Of a DNA stretch of 64,000 nucleotides, positions 55,353 to 63,911 are shown in pieces. Position numbers and translations under genes: made by a program. Within the stretch, counting starts at the first letter, position 1, and each line of letters begins with the position of its first letter. Source of the DNA: Dictyoglomus sp. NZ13-RE01 (GTDB lineage Bacteria > Dictyoglomota > Dictyoglomia > Dictyoglomales > Dictyoglomaceae); assembly GCA_002878375.1 (NCBI GenBank), contig NIRF01000005.1, positions 36,743-100,742 of the forward strand, given 5' to 3'. The notes under the pieces are model-generated. The model did no database searches and was not told the origin of the DNA. It was given only the letters and a program-made list of their open reading frames with translations.

Positions 55353-55472
55353 TTAAAATTTCTAAGTTTACCTCTTTAAATCTAACAAATCTTGATGTAT
55401 AATATAATCAAAATTGTAGATCTCCTATAAGGGTATTAATTTTAAATTGTAGATTTTTTGCCATATTAACGT
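55353..55472 (+). promoter_or_regulatory. CRISPR leader
   Basis: AT-rich stretch upstream of the first repeat, with overlapping TATAAT -10 candidates at 55398-55403 and 55403-55408. A degenerate repeat lies at 55412-55441 (about 21 of 30 positions match), and AAATTGTAGAT occurs at 55411-55421 and again at 55444-55454, 33 bp apart. Orientation follows the ATTGAAAC 3' end of the repeat, which yields the usual crRNA 5' tag. Confidence 0.65.
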
Positions 55473-56101
55473 GTTTGTAGCTCGCCTATAAGGGATTGAA
55501 ACAAGGTTTGAATATCCCGCCAAAAACTGCACACCGTCCCTGTTTGTAGCTCGCCTATAAGGGATTGAAACGAATGCATATGAGGGGCATTTTTTGAGTG
55601 GGGTCTCGTTTGTAGCTCGCCTATAAGGGATTGAAACCTTCTTCCTGGAGATATATCACTCCCTTACTCCAGGTTTGTAGCTCGCCTATAAGGGATTGAA
55701 ACTACGACAAGGCGAGAGTAGTAGCGGAGTACGTGGAGAGTTTGTAGCTCGCCTATAAGGGATTGAAACAGAGTATATTTGCAGTATGTAGTTTTGGAAG
55801 GAGTTTGTTTGTAGCTCGCCTATAAGGGATTGAAACAGCTCCTCCTTTATTTGCATGAATAAATCAAAGTCAGTTTGTAGCTCGCCTATAAGGGATTGAA
55901 ACTAAACCCTCTGCCTTGATATACCCAGCAATTTGGAAGTTTGTAGCTCGCCTATAAGGGATTGAAACACTGTAATAGAGACAAAGTATAAGAGAGAAAA
56001 TAAAGTTTGTAGCTCGCCTATAAGGGATTGAAACGAAAATGTTTATTATTGTGATACAGACAGTTTATTTGGTTTGTAGCTCGCCTATAAGGGATTGAAA
56101 C
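55473..56101 (+). CRISPR. CRISPR array, 10 repeats and 9 spacers
   Basis: Ten identical 30-nt repeats that begin GTTTGTAGCTCGCC, pass through TATAAGGG and end ATTGAAAC. They start at 55473, 55542, 55608, 55673, 55740, 55807, 55873, 55939, 56005 and 56072. Spacers are 39, 36, 35, 37, 37, 36, 36, 36 and 37 nt, a range typical of type III or I arrays. The repeat has only a weak CCT/AGG dyad. No spacer obviously matches another part of this window. The last repeat is undegraded; 156 bp follow before csx3. Confidence 0.99.
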
Positions 56102-56218
56102 AAGTAATGGGAATATTTCGAAGAACATCACTGCCACTTATTGATCCCTCATTAAGAAATTTATATTTTTACATGTGTGTGATATAAAAATAATTGATAT
56201 AAGAAATTGAATAAAGAA

Positions 56219-56248
56219 TAGACATTTTTTATATCTTAATGATAAAAT
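56219..56248 (+). promoter_or_regulatory. Predicted promoter of the csx3-cas10-csm operon
   Basis: TAGACA (56219-56224), 18-nt spacer, TAAAAT (56243-56248). The csx3 ATG is only ~10 nt downstream with no purine-rich RBS before it, so the message may be leaderless. Further TATAAT copies at 56248-56253 and 56254-56259 reach the ATG itself. Confidence 0.5.
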
Positions 56249-56257
56249 ATAATTATA

Positions 56258-56575
56258 ATGGATAAGTTGGTAAACTTTGGTATTATCGAGAAAGAAAAGT
56301 ACAGTATTTTAATCATCAATCTTAGTGAGAATATAGAACCTTCTATATTAAGAGAACTCGAATTACCCAAGATAAATCATAGAAAAGGACTTATTATTAC
56401 TGGAAGAGCACCAATATGGCTTTATGCTTTTTTAGTTCATTATTATCATCCAACTCCTTTTATTGCTTTGTATGATCCAAGATTAGGGGCTGTTGTAGTT
56501 CAATCCCATGTCAAGGATTTAAAAGTGGGAGATGTGTTAGATATATCATTTGATGGGAGGGATAATTTTGGATGA
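56258..56575 (+). CDS. csx3: Csx3/Crn3 ring nuclease
   Basis: A 105-aa protein. LPKINHRKGLIITGRAPIWLYAFLVHYYHPTPFIALYDPRLGAVVVQSH is the conserved Csx3 core, including the VHxYH histidines and the YDPRLG Asp/Arg. Csx3 of Archaeoglobus is a Mn-dependent phosphodiesterase shown to cleave cyclic tetra-adenylate; it was earlier described as an RNA deadenylase. As first gene of a type III-A operon with Csx1, it should terminate cyclic-nucleotide signalling. No RBS is visible. Its stop overlaps the predicted cas10 TTG start. Confidence 0.9.
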   Translation: MDKLVNFGIIEKEKYSILIINLSENIEPSILRELELPKINHRKGLIITGRAPIWLYAFLVHYYHPTPFIALYDPRLGAVVVQSHVKDLKVGDVLDISFDGRDNFG

Positions 56576-58955
56576 TATAAAAATTTTACTATCTGCGTTA
56601 TTTCACGATTTGGGAAAGGTTTTGCAAAGAACTAACGAATATAATTTAAAAGATCTTCCGCCTAAATTTCAAAATGTAAAATACTCACATGAAGGACTTT
56701 CAGGTTTCTTTTTAAATACTCTTGTAAAAAATGAGAAAGATATAACACCATTTTTAAAGGAAAATATCACTGAGAATGTAATTGATTTAGTGTCATTCCA
56801 TCATAATCCTCATAATGAATATGGCATAATTATTCAAGTTGCGGACTGGCTCGCTTCATCTGAAAGAGAAGAAGATGAAACACAGAAAAATTTTTATGTT
56901 CCTCTTTCATCTATATTCAAAAAGATAGATGAAACTGCAGAAGATGTCTATTATCCTTTAGATAACTTAAATAATATTTTCCCTGTGAAAAGAGACGATC
57001 TAAGTATAAGAGTAGGAAAAGATGATTATAAAAATTTAATGTCACAATTTTTAAGATATATTCCAAAAGTAAGAGATATTGAACAACTTTTAACATTGTA
57101 TGAATTTTATTTTTCCCAAGTTCCAGCTCAAACAACTAACTATAATCCAGATATTTCTATATACGATCATTCTCGAATAACAGCAGCATTAGCTCATGCA
57201 ATTTATAAAGATTATATATTTGGAATTTTAAGTGGTGAAGAATTGTATAAATTGCGGGATGTATTGAAGAGTAAGAATGGTGAAATTTTAAATAAAAAGC
57301 TTTTTACTCTGGTTTCTGGGGATCTTTCTGGAATACAAAGTTTTCTATTTAATGTGTCATCTGAAAGTGCTGGAAAAATGTTGAAAGGCAAATCTGTATT
57401 TTTAGACCTCCTCACAAGATATACTGCTAAGTATTTCTTGGATAATACGGGATTTACTAAGATAAATTCAATATATGTAGGCGGCGGAAATTTTGACCTT
57501 TTATTATCATACATTCCAGAAGACAAATTAAGCAAACTTAGGGAATATATAGTGGAAAATTTATGGTATTTAGTGGAGGGAGACTTATATCTTGGGATAG
57601 AATGGATTTATCTATCGGTAAATGACTTATTCAATTTCATAGATAAAAAACGAGAATTGATTGATAAATTAAATGAGAGAAAAAAGAAAAAATTTAGTGA
57701 ACTTACAAGATTTTATGAACTTCTTTTTATTCCTAAGAATGAGAATATTACCGATGGTAACTATTGTACGATCTGTGGTAAGAAAAAGGTATTTGATACA
57801 GAATCACAAGATAGATGGTGTGCTACTTGTAAGTCTTTTGTTGATTTCACAGGAGAATTAAAAGGTAAGAAATACTTAATTGAGGAAAGAGTCTCATCAA
57901 GTAAAACTCCGGAGACAGTATGGGATTTCTTTGAAGTTTTAGGATATGGTATTTCTTTTTCACAGTATAATTTCCAAGGTAAAGATGCTAAGGTTTATAC
58001 AATAGAAGATATTTTTATAGACGAAAATTTTATTCCTCATGGTTTTCTCTTAGGAAGCTTTAATATAGTTGAAAATAATTTTGAAAAGATAGCTGATAAA
58101 AATATCAAAGAAAATTATGGCGATAAAAAACTTGCATATTTAAAAATGGATGCGGATAACATGGGAAGCATATTTAAAAAGTTGGCTGATATTGAAAGAA
58201 ATAGAGAAGGATTATCTCTTACCAGGTATGGAGTATTAAGCAGAAGAATAGAGCTTTTCTTTGGAAAATATGTTTTGGAGTTAATTAAGAATAATGATAA
58301 ATTTTATCCCGTATATATTGGTGGAGATGATTTATTTATTATAGGTACTTATGATGATATAAACAATCTGGCAAAAGAGATACAAAAAAGATATAAAGAG
58401 TATACTGGTCATGCAAACATATTTACAATATCAGCTGGAATTTATTATTTACCTTACAATTTCCCACTAATAAGAGGAGCTCATATTGTAGAGGGGGCAT
58501 TGGAAAAAGCTAAAAATTTCAAATATCCTGAGGAAGAAAAACCAACAAAAGGGAAAATATGTGTGGAAGGTGAAGTATTAACTTATATAGAGTTTTCAGA
58601 AGCTTTAAGCATTGCTGATAAGTTAACTGAAAGTATATTAAATAAGAGTGAGAAAAATAAATCGTCAAGAGCTATTATCTCAAAAATAGAAAACTCTATT
58701 AAAGGCTTTAACCCTTTATTGGAACAAAGTCTAAAAGGAAAAATAACTCCCCCTGCAATTTGGAGATTTCTTTATTATCTTAGGGATTATAAAAAAATTG
58801 CATGTGAATTAGAGAAAATTATCTTGAATAATGTTTTGGAAAGGGGTGAGAAAATAAGAAATCCTCGTTTAATTTTGGTTGCTACTAAATTAGCCAAAAT
58901 GAAAACACGAAGGGGGGAAACCCAAAATGAAGGAAACAAATCGAAAGGAAAATAG
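56568..58955 (+). CDS. cas10: Cas10/Csm1, type III-A large subunit
   Basis: About 795 aa from the TTG at 56568, preferred because GGGAGGG lies 6 nt upstream; an ATG at 56553 is in frame but would hide that RBS. An HD nuclease motif (LFHDLGK, H13-D14) begins the protein. A zinc ribbon has C400-x2-C403 and C418-x2-C421. The cyclase palm motif GGDD is at 585-588 (YIGGDDLFIIG). With HD and GGDD both intact it should cut ssDNA and make cyclic oligoadenylate when the complex binds target RNA. Stop overlaps csm2 by 29 bp. Confidence 0.96.
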   Translation: MDDIKILLSALFHDLGKVLQRTNEYNLKDLPPKFQNVKYSHEGLSGFFLNTLVKNEKDITPFLKENITENVIDLVSFHHNPHNEYGIIIQVADWLASSEREEDETQKNFYVPLSSIFKKIDETAEDVYYPLDNLNNIFPVKRDDLSIRVGKDDYKNLMSQFLRYIPKVRDIEQLLTLYEFYFSQVPAQTTNYNPDISIYDHSRITAALAHAIYKDYIFGILSGEELYKLRDVLKSKNGEILNKKLFTLVSGDLSGIQSFLFNVSSESAGKMLKGKSVFLDLLTRYTAKYFLDNTGFTKINSIYVGGGNFDLLLSYIPEDKLSKLREYIVENLWYLVEGDLYLGIEWIYLSVNDLFNFIDKKRELIDKLNERKKKKFSELTRFYELLFIPKNENITDGNYCTICGKKKVFDTESQDRWCATCKSFVDFTGELKGKKYLIEERVSSSKTPETVWDFFEVLGYGISFSQYNFQGKDAKVYTIEDIFIDENFIPHGFLLGSFNIVENNFEKIADKNIKENYGDKKLAYLKMDADNMGSIFKKLADIERNREGLSLTRYGVLSRRIELFFGKYVLELIKNNDKFYPVYIGGDDLFIIGTYDDINNLAKEIQKRYKEYTGHANIFTISAGIYYLPYNFPLIRGAHIVEGALEKAKNFKYPEEEKPTKGKICVEGEVLTYIEFSEALSIADKLTESILNKSEKNKSSRAIISKIENSIKGFNPLLEQSLKGKITPPAIWRFLYYLRDYKKIACELEKIILNNVLERGEKIRNPRLILVATKLAKMKTRRGETQNEGNKSKGK

Positions 58956-59373
58956 ATCAGAGGTAAGTTTAGAAGATAGTTGGCGTAATGAAGTTAAAAC
59001 TGCTCTTGGAGAAGATTATGTCAATAGTATTTTGGAGCTTGGAAAAGATATAGAAACCTTTAAGGAGTTTAATCAAAAGGTTCAAGAGTTTATAAAAGAA
59101 AGTGCCCAAAATATATCATCTTCTCGTATGAGAAAAATATATGAGCTTATAAAAAAATCAAAAAATTCTTCTGATCTCCTAATGGCAATTCCTTACATAG
59201 CTTATATGGTAGGTAGAGAGGAAAATAAAAAAAGAAAAGAAGTATTGGGAGAGCTTTTTGTTATTTTAAAAGATGTAATTACAAAAATGAATGATGAAAA
59301 AGAGCATTTGAAAAATATAAAAAAATTTACAGAAATGTTAGTGGCTTATCAAAAGTTATATGGTAAAGACTAA
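58927..59373 (+). CDS. csm2: Csm2 small subunit
   Basis: A 148-aa, highly charged alpha-helical protein (SSRMRKIYELIKKSKNSSDLL, LAMIPYIAYMVGREENKKRK-type region, then a C-terminal FTEMLVAYQKLYG). This fits Csm2, the small subunit that lines the inner strand of the Csm complex. RBS AAGGGGGG before ATG. Assignment is strengthened by the cas10-csm2-csm3 order. Confidence 0.88.
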   Translation: MKETNRKENRSEVSLEDSWRNEVKTALGEDYVNSILELGKDIETFKEFNQKVQEFIKESAQNISSSRMRKIYELIKKSKNSSDLLMAIPYIAYMVGREENKKRKEVLGELFVILKDVITKMNDEKEHLKNIKKFTEMLVAYQKLYGKD

Positions 59374-59392
59374 AATCAGGGGGGATTAAAAA

Positions 59393-60145
59393 ATGGCTAA
59401 ATTTAAAGGTAAGTTATTTATTGAAGGCGATATAATTTTACAAACGGGACTTCATATAGGAGGCTCTAAAGAAACTGGAGAAATAGGTGGTCTTGATAAT
59501 CCAGTTATAAAAACAGTAAAAGGTGTACCTTATATTCCTGGTTCCTCATTAAAGGGTAAGATTAGATGCCTCTTAGAAAGAACAGAAAATATTGAATCTA
59601 AAAAGAATGGAGAGCCATGTAGTTGTGGAAAATGCAATATTTGTTTACTATTTGGCTCTCATTCTTCTGATAAAAAGACTTTATCAAGACTTATTATTAG
59701 AGATTCCTATTTAGATGAGGAACATTTTATGGCTGAGTTTGGTGATTTTCTTGAGGGAGAATATACAGAAGAAAAGACGGAGAACATTATAGATAGAATA
59801 ACGGGTACGGCTCAACATCCCAGAACTATGGAAAGAGTGCCAGCAGGTGCTAAGTTTAAATTTTCGAGTAGTATTAGTTTTTACGATGGTGATGATATTA
59901 ACGAATTGGTAAAAACATTTATAGAAGGAATAAGGATGCTTGAGGATGATTATTTAGGTGGAAGTGGTACCCGTGGTTATGGTCAAATAAGGTTTGAGAA
60001 CATGGCTTTTTATGCAAAAAATATTGAAAGTTACTCAAAGGATAATAAAAAAGATGAAATTGAAACTTATAAAAATTTGAATGATGTTAATATAGATAAC
60101 ATTGTAAATAAACTTAAAGAAAAACTGGAGATGAATCAAAGATGA
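59393..60145 (+). CDS. csm3: Csm3 RAMP, backbone subunit and target-RNA nuclease
   Basis: A 250-aa RAMP protein. GGLDNPVIKTVKGVPYIPGSSLKGKIR contains the catalytic Asp (D35 by my count) that cleaves target RNA every six nucleotides, and the G-rich Csm3 loop. A CSCGKCNICLLFG zinc-binding insert follows, and YLGGSGTRGYGQI is the C-terminal G-rich loop. RBS GGGGG lies 9 nt before ATG. Overlaps csm4 by 4 bp. Confidence 0.95.
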   Translation: MAKFKGKLFIEGDIILQTGLHIGGSKETGEIGGLDNPVIKTVKGVPYIPGSSLKGKIRCLLERTENIESKKNGEPCSCGKCNICLLFGSHSSDKKTLSRLIIRDSYLDEEHFMAEFGDFLEGEYTEEKTENIIDRITGTAQHPRTMERVPAGAKFKFSSSISFYDGDDINELVKTFIEGIRMLEDDYLGGSGTRGYGQIRFENMAFYAKNIESYSKDNKKDEIETYKNLNDVNIDNIVNKLKEKLEMNQR

Positions 60146-61143
60146 AAGTCGATGTTTATAAACTATTTAAGGATAGTCCTATTTCACTGCATGTAGGACT
60201 TAGAAGGATGGATAGAACATCTACTGAGATTCATTCGGACACTTTATTTTCTGCATTAAGTAACTCCCTAATAAGACTTTTTGGAGAAGATCGATTTGAA
60301 AATTTTGAGAAAAAATTAGTTGTATCCTCTATTTTTGTAGGAATAAGAACTCCAGGAAGGGATATACTTTTTCTTCCAATGCCAGATTTTATGATAAAGT
60401 TACCTGGAAATGAAGGAGAACAGTATAAGAAATATAAAAAAATTCAGTGGATATCGAAAATGGCTCTTGATAAGCTTTTGAAGTTTTTAAATAAAGAGGA
60501 TTTTAGTATTTACTTAAAGGAATTAGATTTTTTCAAATTTCTCAATGATAAGTTTATAGTTTCAAAGGAAGAATTTGAAGAGATAAGAGAAGAAGTTTAT
60601 TTCATGGATACCATATTAGAACCTAAAGTTAACGTTGATAGAGAAACAAATGGCTCGAATAACCTATATTTTCAAGAAAATTTAGTGCTTTATGAGGTAA
60701 AAACTTCGCAAGGAATTTTGATAAAACCCTTCTTATATTTTCTAAAATATCGGGATATTGAATTAGATAAGATATTTGTGCCGACTTTAAATTTATTTAT
60801 CGAAGAGGGCGTTGGTGGAGAAAGAAGTACTGGAAAAGGTAATTTTGATTACTACGAAAGAGACGAATTGGAAATTCCTACTGAGGGTAGTTTTGAAATA
60901 ACATTATCTTTAACAATCCCAAAAAGAGAAGAAGTAGATAATCTTGTCTATTATCAGCTTGTTAAAAGGGATGGCTTTATATTTTATCATGAACCTAAAG
61001 GCTTTAAGAAAAAAACTCACTACAAAGTGAAAGAAGGAGCATTAGTTAAGTCTCCTTATGAAGGGCAAAACATTGATGTATCTCCCAGAGAAGATATGAG
61101 GGTAATTTCTTATGGAAAAAATTTAGGTTATAAATTTTCCTAA
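60142..61143 (+). CDS. csm4: Csm4 RAMP, crRNA 5'-tag subunit
   Basis: A 333-aa RAMP protein. Features: TSTEIHSDTLFSALSNSLIRLFGEDRF near the start, LPMPDF, and the glycine-rich loop EGVGGERSTGKGNFD near residue 235. Csm4 caps the complex beside Cas10 and holds the crRNA 5' tag. Position between csm3 and csm5 agrees. Confidence 0.92.
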   Translation: MKVDVYKLFKDSPISLHVGLRRMDRTSTEIHSDTLFSALSNSLIRLFGEDRFENFEKKLVVSSIFVGIRTPGRDILFLPMPDFMIKLPGNEGEQYKKYKKIQWISKMALDKLLKFLNKEDFSIYLKELDFFKFLNDKFIVSKEEFEEIREEVYFMDTILEPKVNVDRETNGSNNLYFQENLVLYEVKTSQGILIKPFLYFLKYRDIELDKIFVPTLNLFIEEGVGGERSTGKGNFDYYERDELEIPTEGSFEITLSLTIPKREEVDNLVYYQLVKRDGFIFYHEPKGFKKKTHYKVKEGALVKSPYEGQNIDVSPREDMRVISYGKNLGYKFS

Positions 61144-61162
61144 AGAAAAGAGGGGATTTTTG

Positions 61163-62228
61163 ATGAAGTTAACTATTGTACCCATAACTCCAACTATAAT
61201 AAGAAGTGGTGAAGATATTTCTACAGTTTCGGAGTGTGTTATAGTAGATAAATATCTTAAAATCATAGATAAAGAAAAATTGCTTGATTACTTTAAAACA
61301 AATAAAAAAGGAAATTTTAAACCAACTTTCAAATCTTCTTATTAATGGGGAAAATATAAGCATTTTTTTACAAAAACTTAATGTAAACATTGATAGCATA
61401 ACTAAATATTCATTGGAAATAAAAAATAAAATAGATCCCTCAAAAAGGAGAAATATATATCTTCCTATTACCTCTGCAAATAGAGTTTTTATTCCTGGAA
61501 GTACCATTAAAGGTATAATTAGAAGCGCTCTTTTGTTCCATTATTTTAATGAGAATAAAGAAAAAATTAACGCAATAATTAATAATGATAAGAAATCTAC
61601 TTATATAGGAGAGGATGTTTTAAGAGTAAAAAGAGGAAGAATTGATACTGATATAATGAAATATATAATAGTAAGAGATAGCAATTTTATAGAATTTGAG
61701 AAGCTTAAAGTTTATGAAATAATAAGAATTCCTAAGGCAATTTCTCAATATATAATTGCAATTCCAAACTCCACAAAGGATTTTTCTGCTAAATTTCATA
61801 CAGAAGTCTTGGTTAAAACTTATCCAAATTTTGAAATACCTAATTATTGGCGAAAATTTTTCAATTCAGATCCAGAAAAGAATTTGTGGAATTCTTTGAA
61901 ATTATATGCCCAATTGTTAATTGATAAAGAATTTAGATTGTTGGAAAGACTTAGTGATAAAAATAAAAAAGTTTTTGCTGATCTTTTAAAGCATCTGACT
62001 GAAATCAAGAAAAGAATGGAAAATACTCAAGAAGATACAATATTTCTTCCTATTGGATTTGGTAAAACTTATTACTTTAATTCTTTAGGTTATTTTCTTC
62101 CTAAAGAGAAAATCCCTTTAAAAACAAAAAATAAAAGCCTTAATATTTTCCCTTCTACAAGATGGGTTGTTCAAATAAATGATAAGTTTTATCCTTTAGG
62201 GTGGTGTAAGATAATTAAAAATGTCTAA
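61163..62228 (+). pseudogene. csm5: csm5, interrupted by a one-base frameshift
   Basis: The first part (ATG 61163, RBS GAGGGGA 7 nt upstream) reads MKLTIVPITPTIIRSGEDISTVSECVIVDKYL, a normal Csm5 start, and stops at ~61343. The rest continues in the +1 frame (EILNQLSNLLINGENIS..., VFIPGSTIKGIIRSALL) to the stop at 62228. The frames meet at an A6 run (61304-61309). Removing one base gives a single 354-aa Csm5. This could be a true mutation, slippage-dependent expression or a sequencing error. Csm5 caps the complex and aids crRNA trimming. Confidence 0.88.
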
Positions 62229-63513
62229 GTTTATTATCTCTTTGGTAAGTGATGGTGGAAGAGACTGCAAATATTATATAGATAATAGTGAATACAGTGG
62301 AAAGTCTACAGTCGAAGCTATTGCACAATACTATTTATCTAAAAAAGAAACATTTAAAATTCTTTTATTAAAACCAGAATCGCTTGATGAGCAATACTCA
62401 AAAGAGCTCGTAGATAGATTAGTAAATTATGGTATAGAGAGAGGAAATGTTATTACAGAAGAATTTCCTGTTAATGGGTACTATAATGATAAATATTATG
62501 ATGTTGATAACATTGTTACAGCAGACTTTATATTTTTAGCTTTGCATAAGCATGTTGAAAAAGGTTTCAAAGAAATAATATTAGATGTCTCAAGAGGTCT
62601 AAATTTTCTTATATTACTTACGGTTGAGGCATATAGAAGGTTTATTGTATCAAAAGAAGCCTACTCCTTTTCAGACTATAGAAGCAAGTCAAAGATGGAA
62701 TCTCAAAATTTACCAAAATTTTATTATATCTATTTAACCCCAAAAGACAGTTTTAATTATCATATTGTTTTTGAGAATGCTAAAGCTCCATTTTTTGTAG
62801 ATTATTTTCAGAATTACGATAAAATCCCTTTTAACTTTGGAAATAATAAAGAATTATATAAAAACTTTAATTTTGTAAAAGAAGATATAATAAAACATGT
62901 TAATAATTGTATCACTACAATTAAAAGGGGATATGCTTTGGCTTTTCTAACAGTAATTCCTTGGGATAAGATTAGGAAATCTATCGATTTATCTTATAAA
63001 GAATTAACTTTGGACTCTTTTAAAAATTTGCTTGAAAGTTTAACTGTAATATCGGAGAAAAGGAAAACTATAAAATTGAAAATGAATTATCCACTTGGAA
63101 ACCTCTGGATTTATATTAATTTTTTAGAATTTTTGTATTCTATTTATGAAAAGTACAAGGATAAAATAGTAGTAGAGAATAATAGGAAATGGGTAAACAT
63201 TGAGACCTTAGAGAATTTTTGCGAAAATATTATTAAAGAGGTTTTTAAAGAAAATAGTGCAGAAACGATTCTTGCTAATGAGTTAGAATACTTTAAAAGA
63301 AAATTTAATGGAAAGAATGATATGTATAGAAAGGGAAATCCTTCGAACTATCAAAGAAATTTTGAGGCTCATGCTGGACTTATTTTAGAATTTTTAGCAG
63401 AAGATCCAATTAATTATAGAGTTTCTTATAAATTTGGTGAAGTATTGGAGAAAAACTCCAATAAAGAAGTAACTGAATATATAAATGATTTCCTAAAGAT
63501 ATGGAAGAAATGA
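62221..63513 (+). CDS. csx1: Csx1-family CARF-HEPN ribonuclease
   Basis: A 430-aa protein. The N-terminal CARF domain contains FIISLVSDGGRDCKYY and the ligand-site motif LDVSRGLNFLILLTVEAYRRF. The C-terminal HEPN domain has the RNase motif RNFEAH (R379-x4-H384) in RNFEAHAGL. In known systems cyclic oligoadenylate from Cas10 binds the CARF site and activates HEPN RNA cleavage. It starts 8 bp before the csm5 stop and is the last gene of the operon. Confidence 0.88.
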   Translation: MSKFIISLVSDGGRDCKYYIDNSEYSGKSTVEAIAQYYLSKKETFKILLLKPESLDEQYSKELVDRLVNYGIERGNVITEEFPVNGYYNDKYYDVDNIVTADFIFLALHKHVEKGFKEIILDVSRGLNFLILLTVEAYRRFIVSKEAYSFSDYRSKSKMESQNLPKFYYIYLTPKDSFNYHIVFENAKAPFFVDYFQNYDKIPFNFGNNKELYKNFNFVKEDIIKHVNNCITTIKRGYALAFLTVIPWDKIRKSIDLSYKELTLDSFKNLLESLTVISEKRKTIKLKMNYPLGNLWIYINFLEFLYSIYEKYKDKIVVENNRKWVNIETLENFCENIIKEVFKENSAETILANELEYFKRKFNGKNDMYRKGNPSNYQRNFEAHAGLILEFLAEDPINYRVSYKFGEVLEKNSNKEVTEYINDFLKIWKK

Positions 63514-63650
63514 TTATAAATAATTCGTAAGTACATTTTTCTCATAAAAAATAAAGGGTACTAGACTGTGGAAAAACATGGTGTCCCCCTAAGAGAAAAT
63601 TATAATGTTTTCTTTATAGCTATTCTTCCTAATAGCATTAAACCAAAGAA

Positions 63651-63756
63651 AAGGATATCATAAAAATGAAAGGTGCCATGTTCTTTTTTTACTCCTCATA
63701 CCCTCATAACTTTAATATCCATTAGGGGGATACCATCTCCCTTCCGTGTTCCAAAA
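63651..63756 (+). repeat. Intergenic repeat, copy B
   Basis: About 106 bp, nearly identical to copy A at 41515-41625 and in the same orientation to the downstream gene. The block ATTAGGGGGATACCATCTC is exact in both. GGATATCAT (63653) and GGATACCAT (63728) bracket it, and an inverted ATGGTGTCC lies at 63578. Confidence 0.85.
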
Positions 63757-63772
63757 AATTGTGGATACCCTC

Positions 63773-63801
63773 TTGTCAAAATTAAGGGTATATGATAGAA
63801 T
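63773..63801 (+). promoter_or_regulatory. rRNA operon promoter
   Basis: TTGTCA (63773-63778), 17-nt spacer, TAGAAT (63796-63801). The -35 and spacing match the tRNA promoter at 20831. Transcription would start near 63808, about 105 nt before 16S. Confidence 0.7.
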
Positions 63802-63911
63802 TAACGTGCCTGCGGGAGAGAAGCAGGCGGATGCACCTTAGAAAAGGGGAAGAAGGAAGAAGGAGATAAAGAGCGAGGAAAAGACCTTCCAGAAGGGATA
63901 GGGAATAGATC

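Larger units (their letters stand above)
63514..63911 (+). other. Gene-free region between csx1 and 16S rRNA
   Basis: About 400 bp with no convincing gene. It holds one arm of an inverted repeat (63578-63592), intergenic repeat copy B, the rRNA promoter, and an rRNA leader with a GCCTGC/GCAGGC hairpin (63808-63828). Confidence 0.8.

Noticed and set aside
55703-55739. Self-targeting by spacer 4 or others
   Set aside because: By eye none of the nine spacers matches other sequence in this window on either strand; a database search is needed to identify targets.
61169-61507. A 112-codon open frame antisense to csm5
   Set aside because: No RBS and no family resemblance; it mirrors the AT-rich coding strand.
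62221-63513. Csm6 as identity of the last cas gene
   Set aside because: Domain order is CARF then HEPN in both families, but the DxSRGLNF and RNFEAHAG motifs are closer to Csx1.
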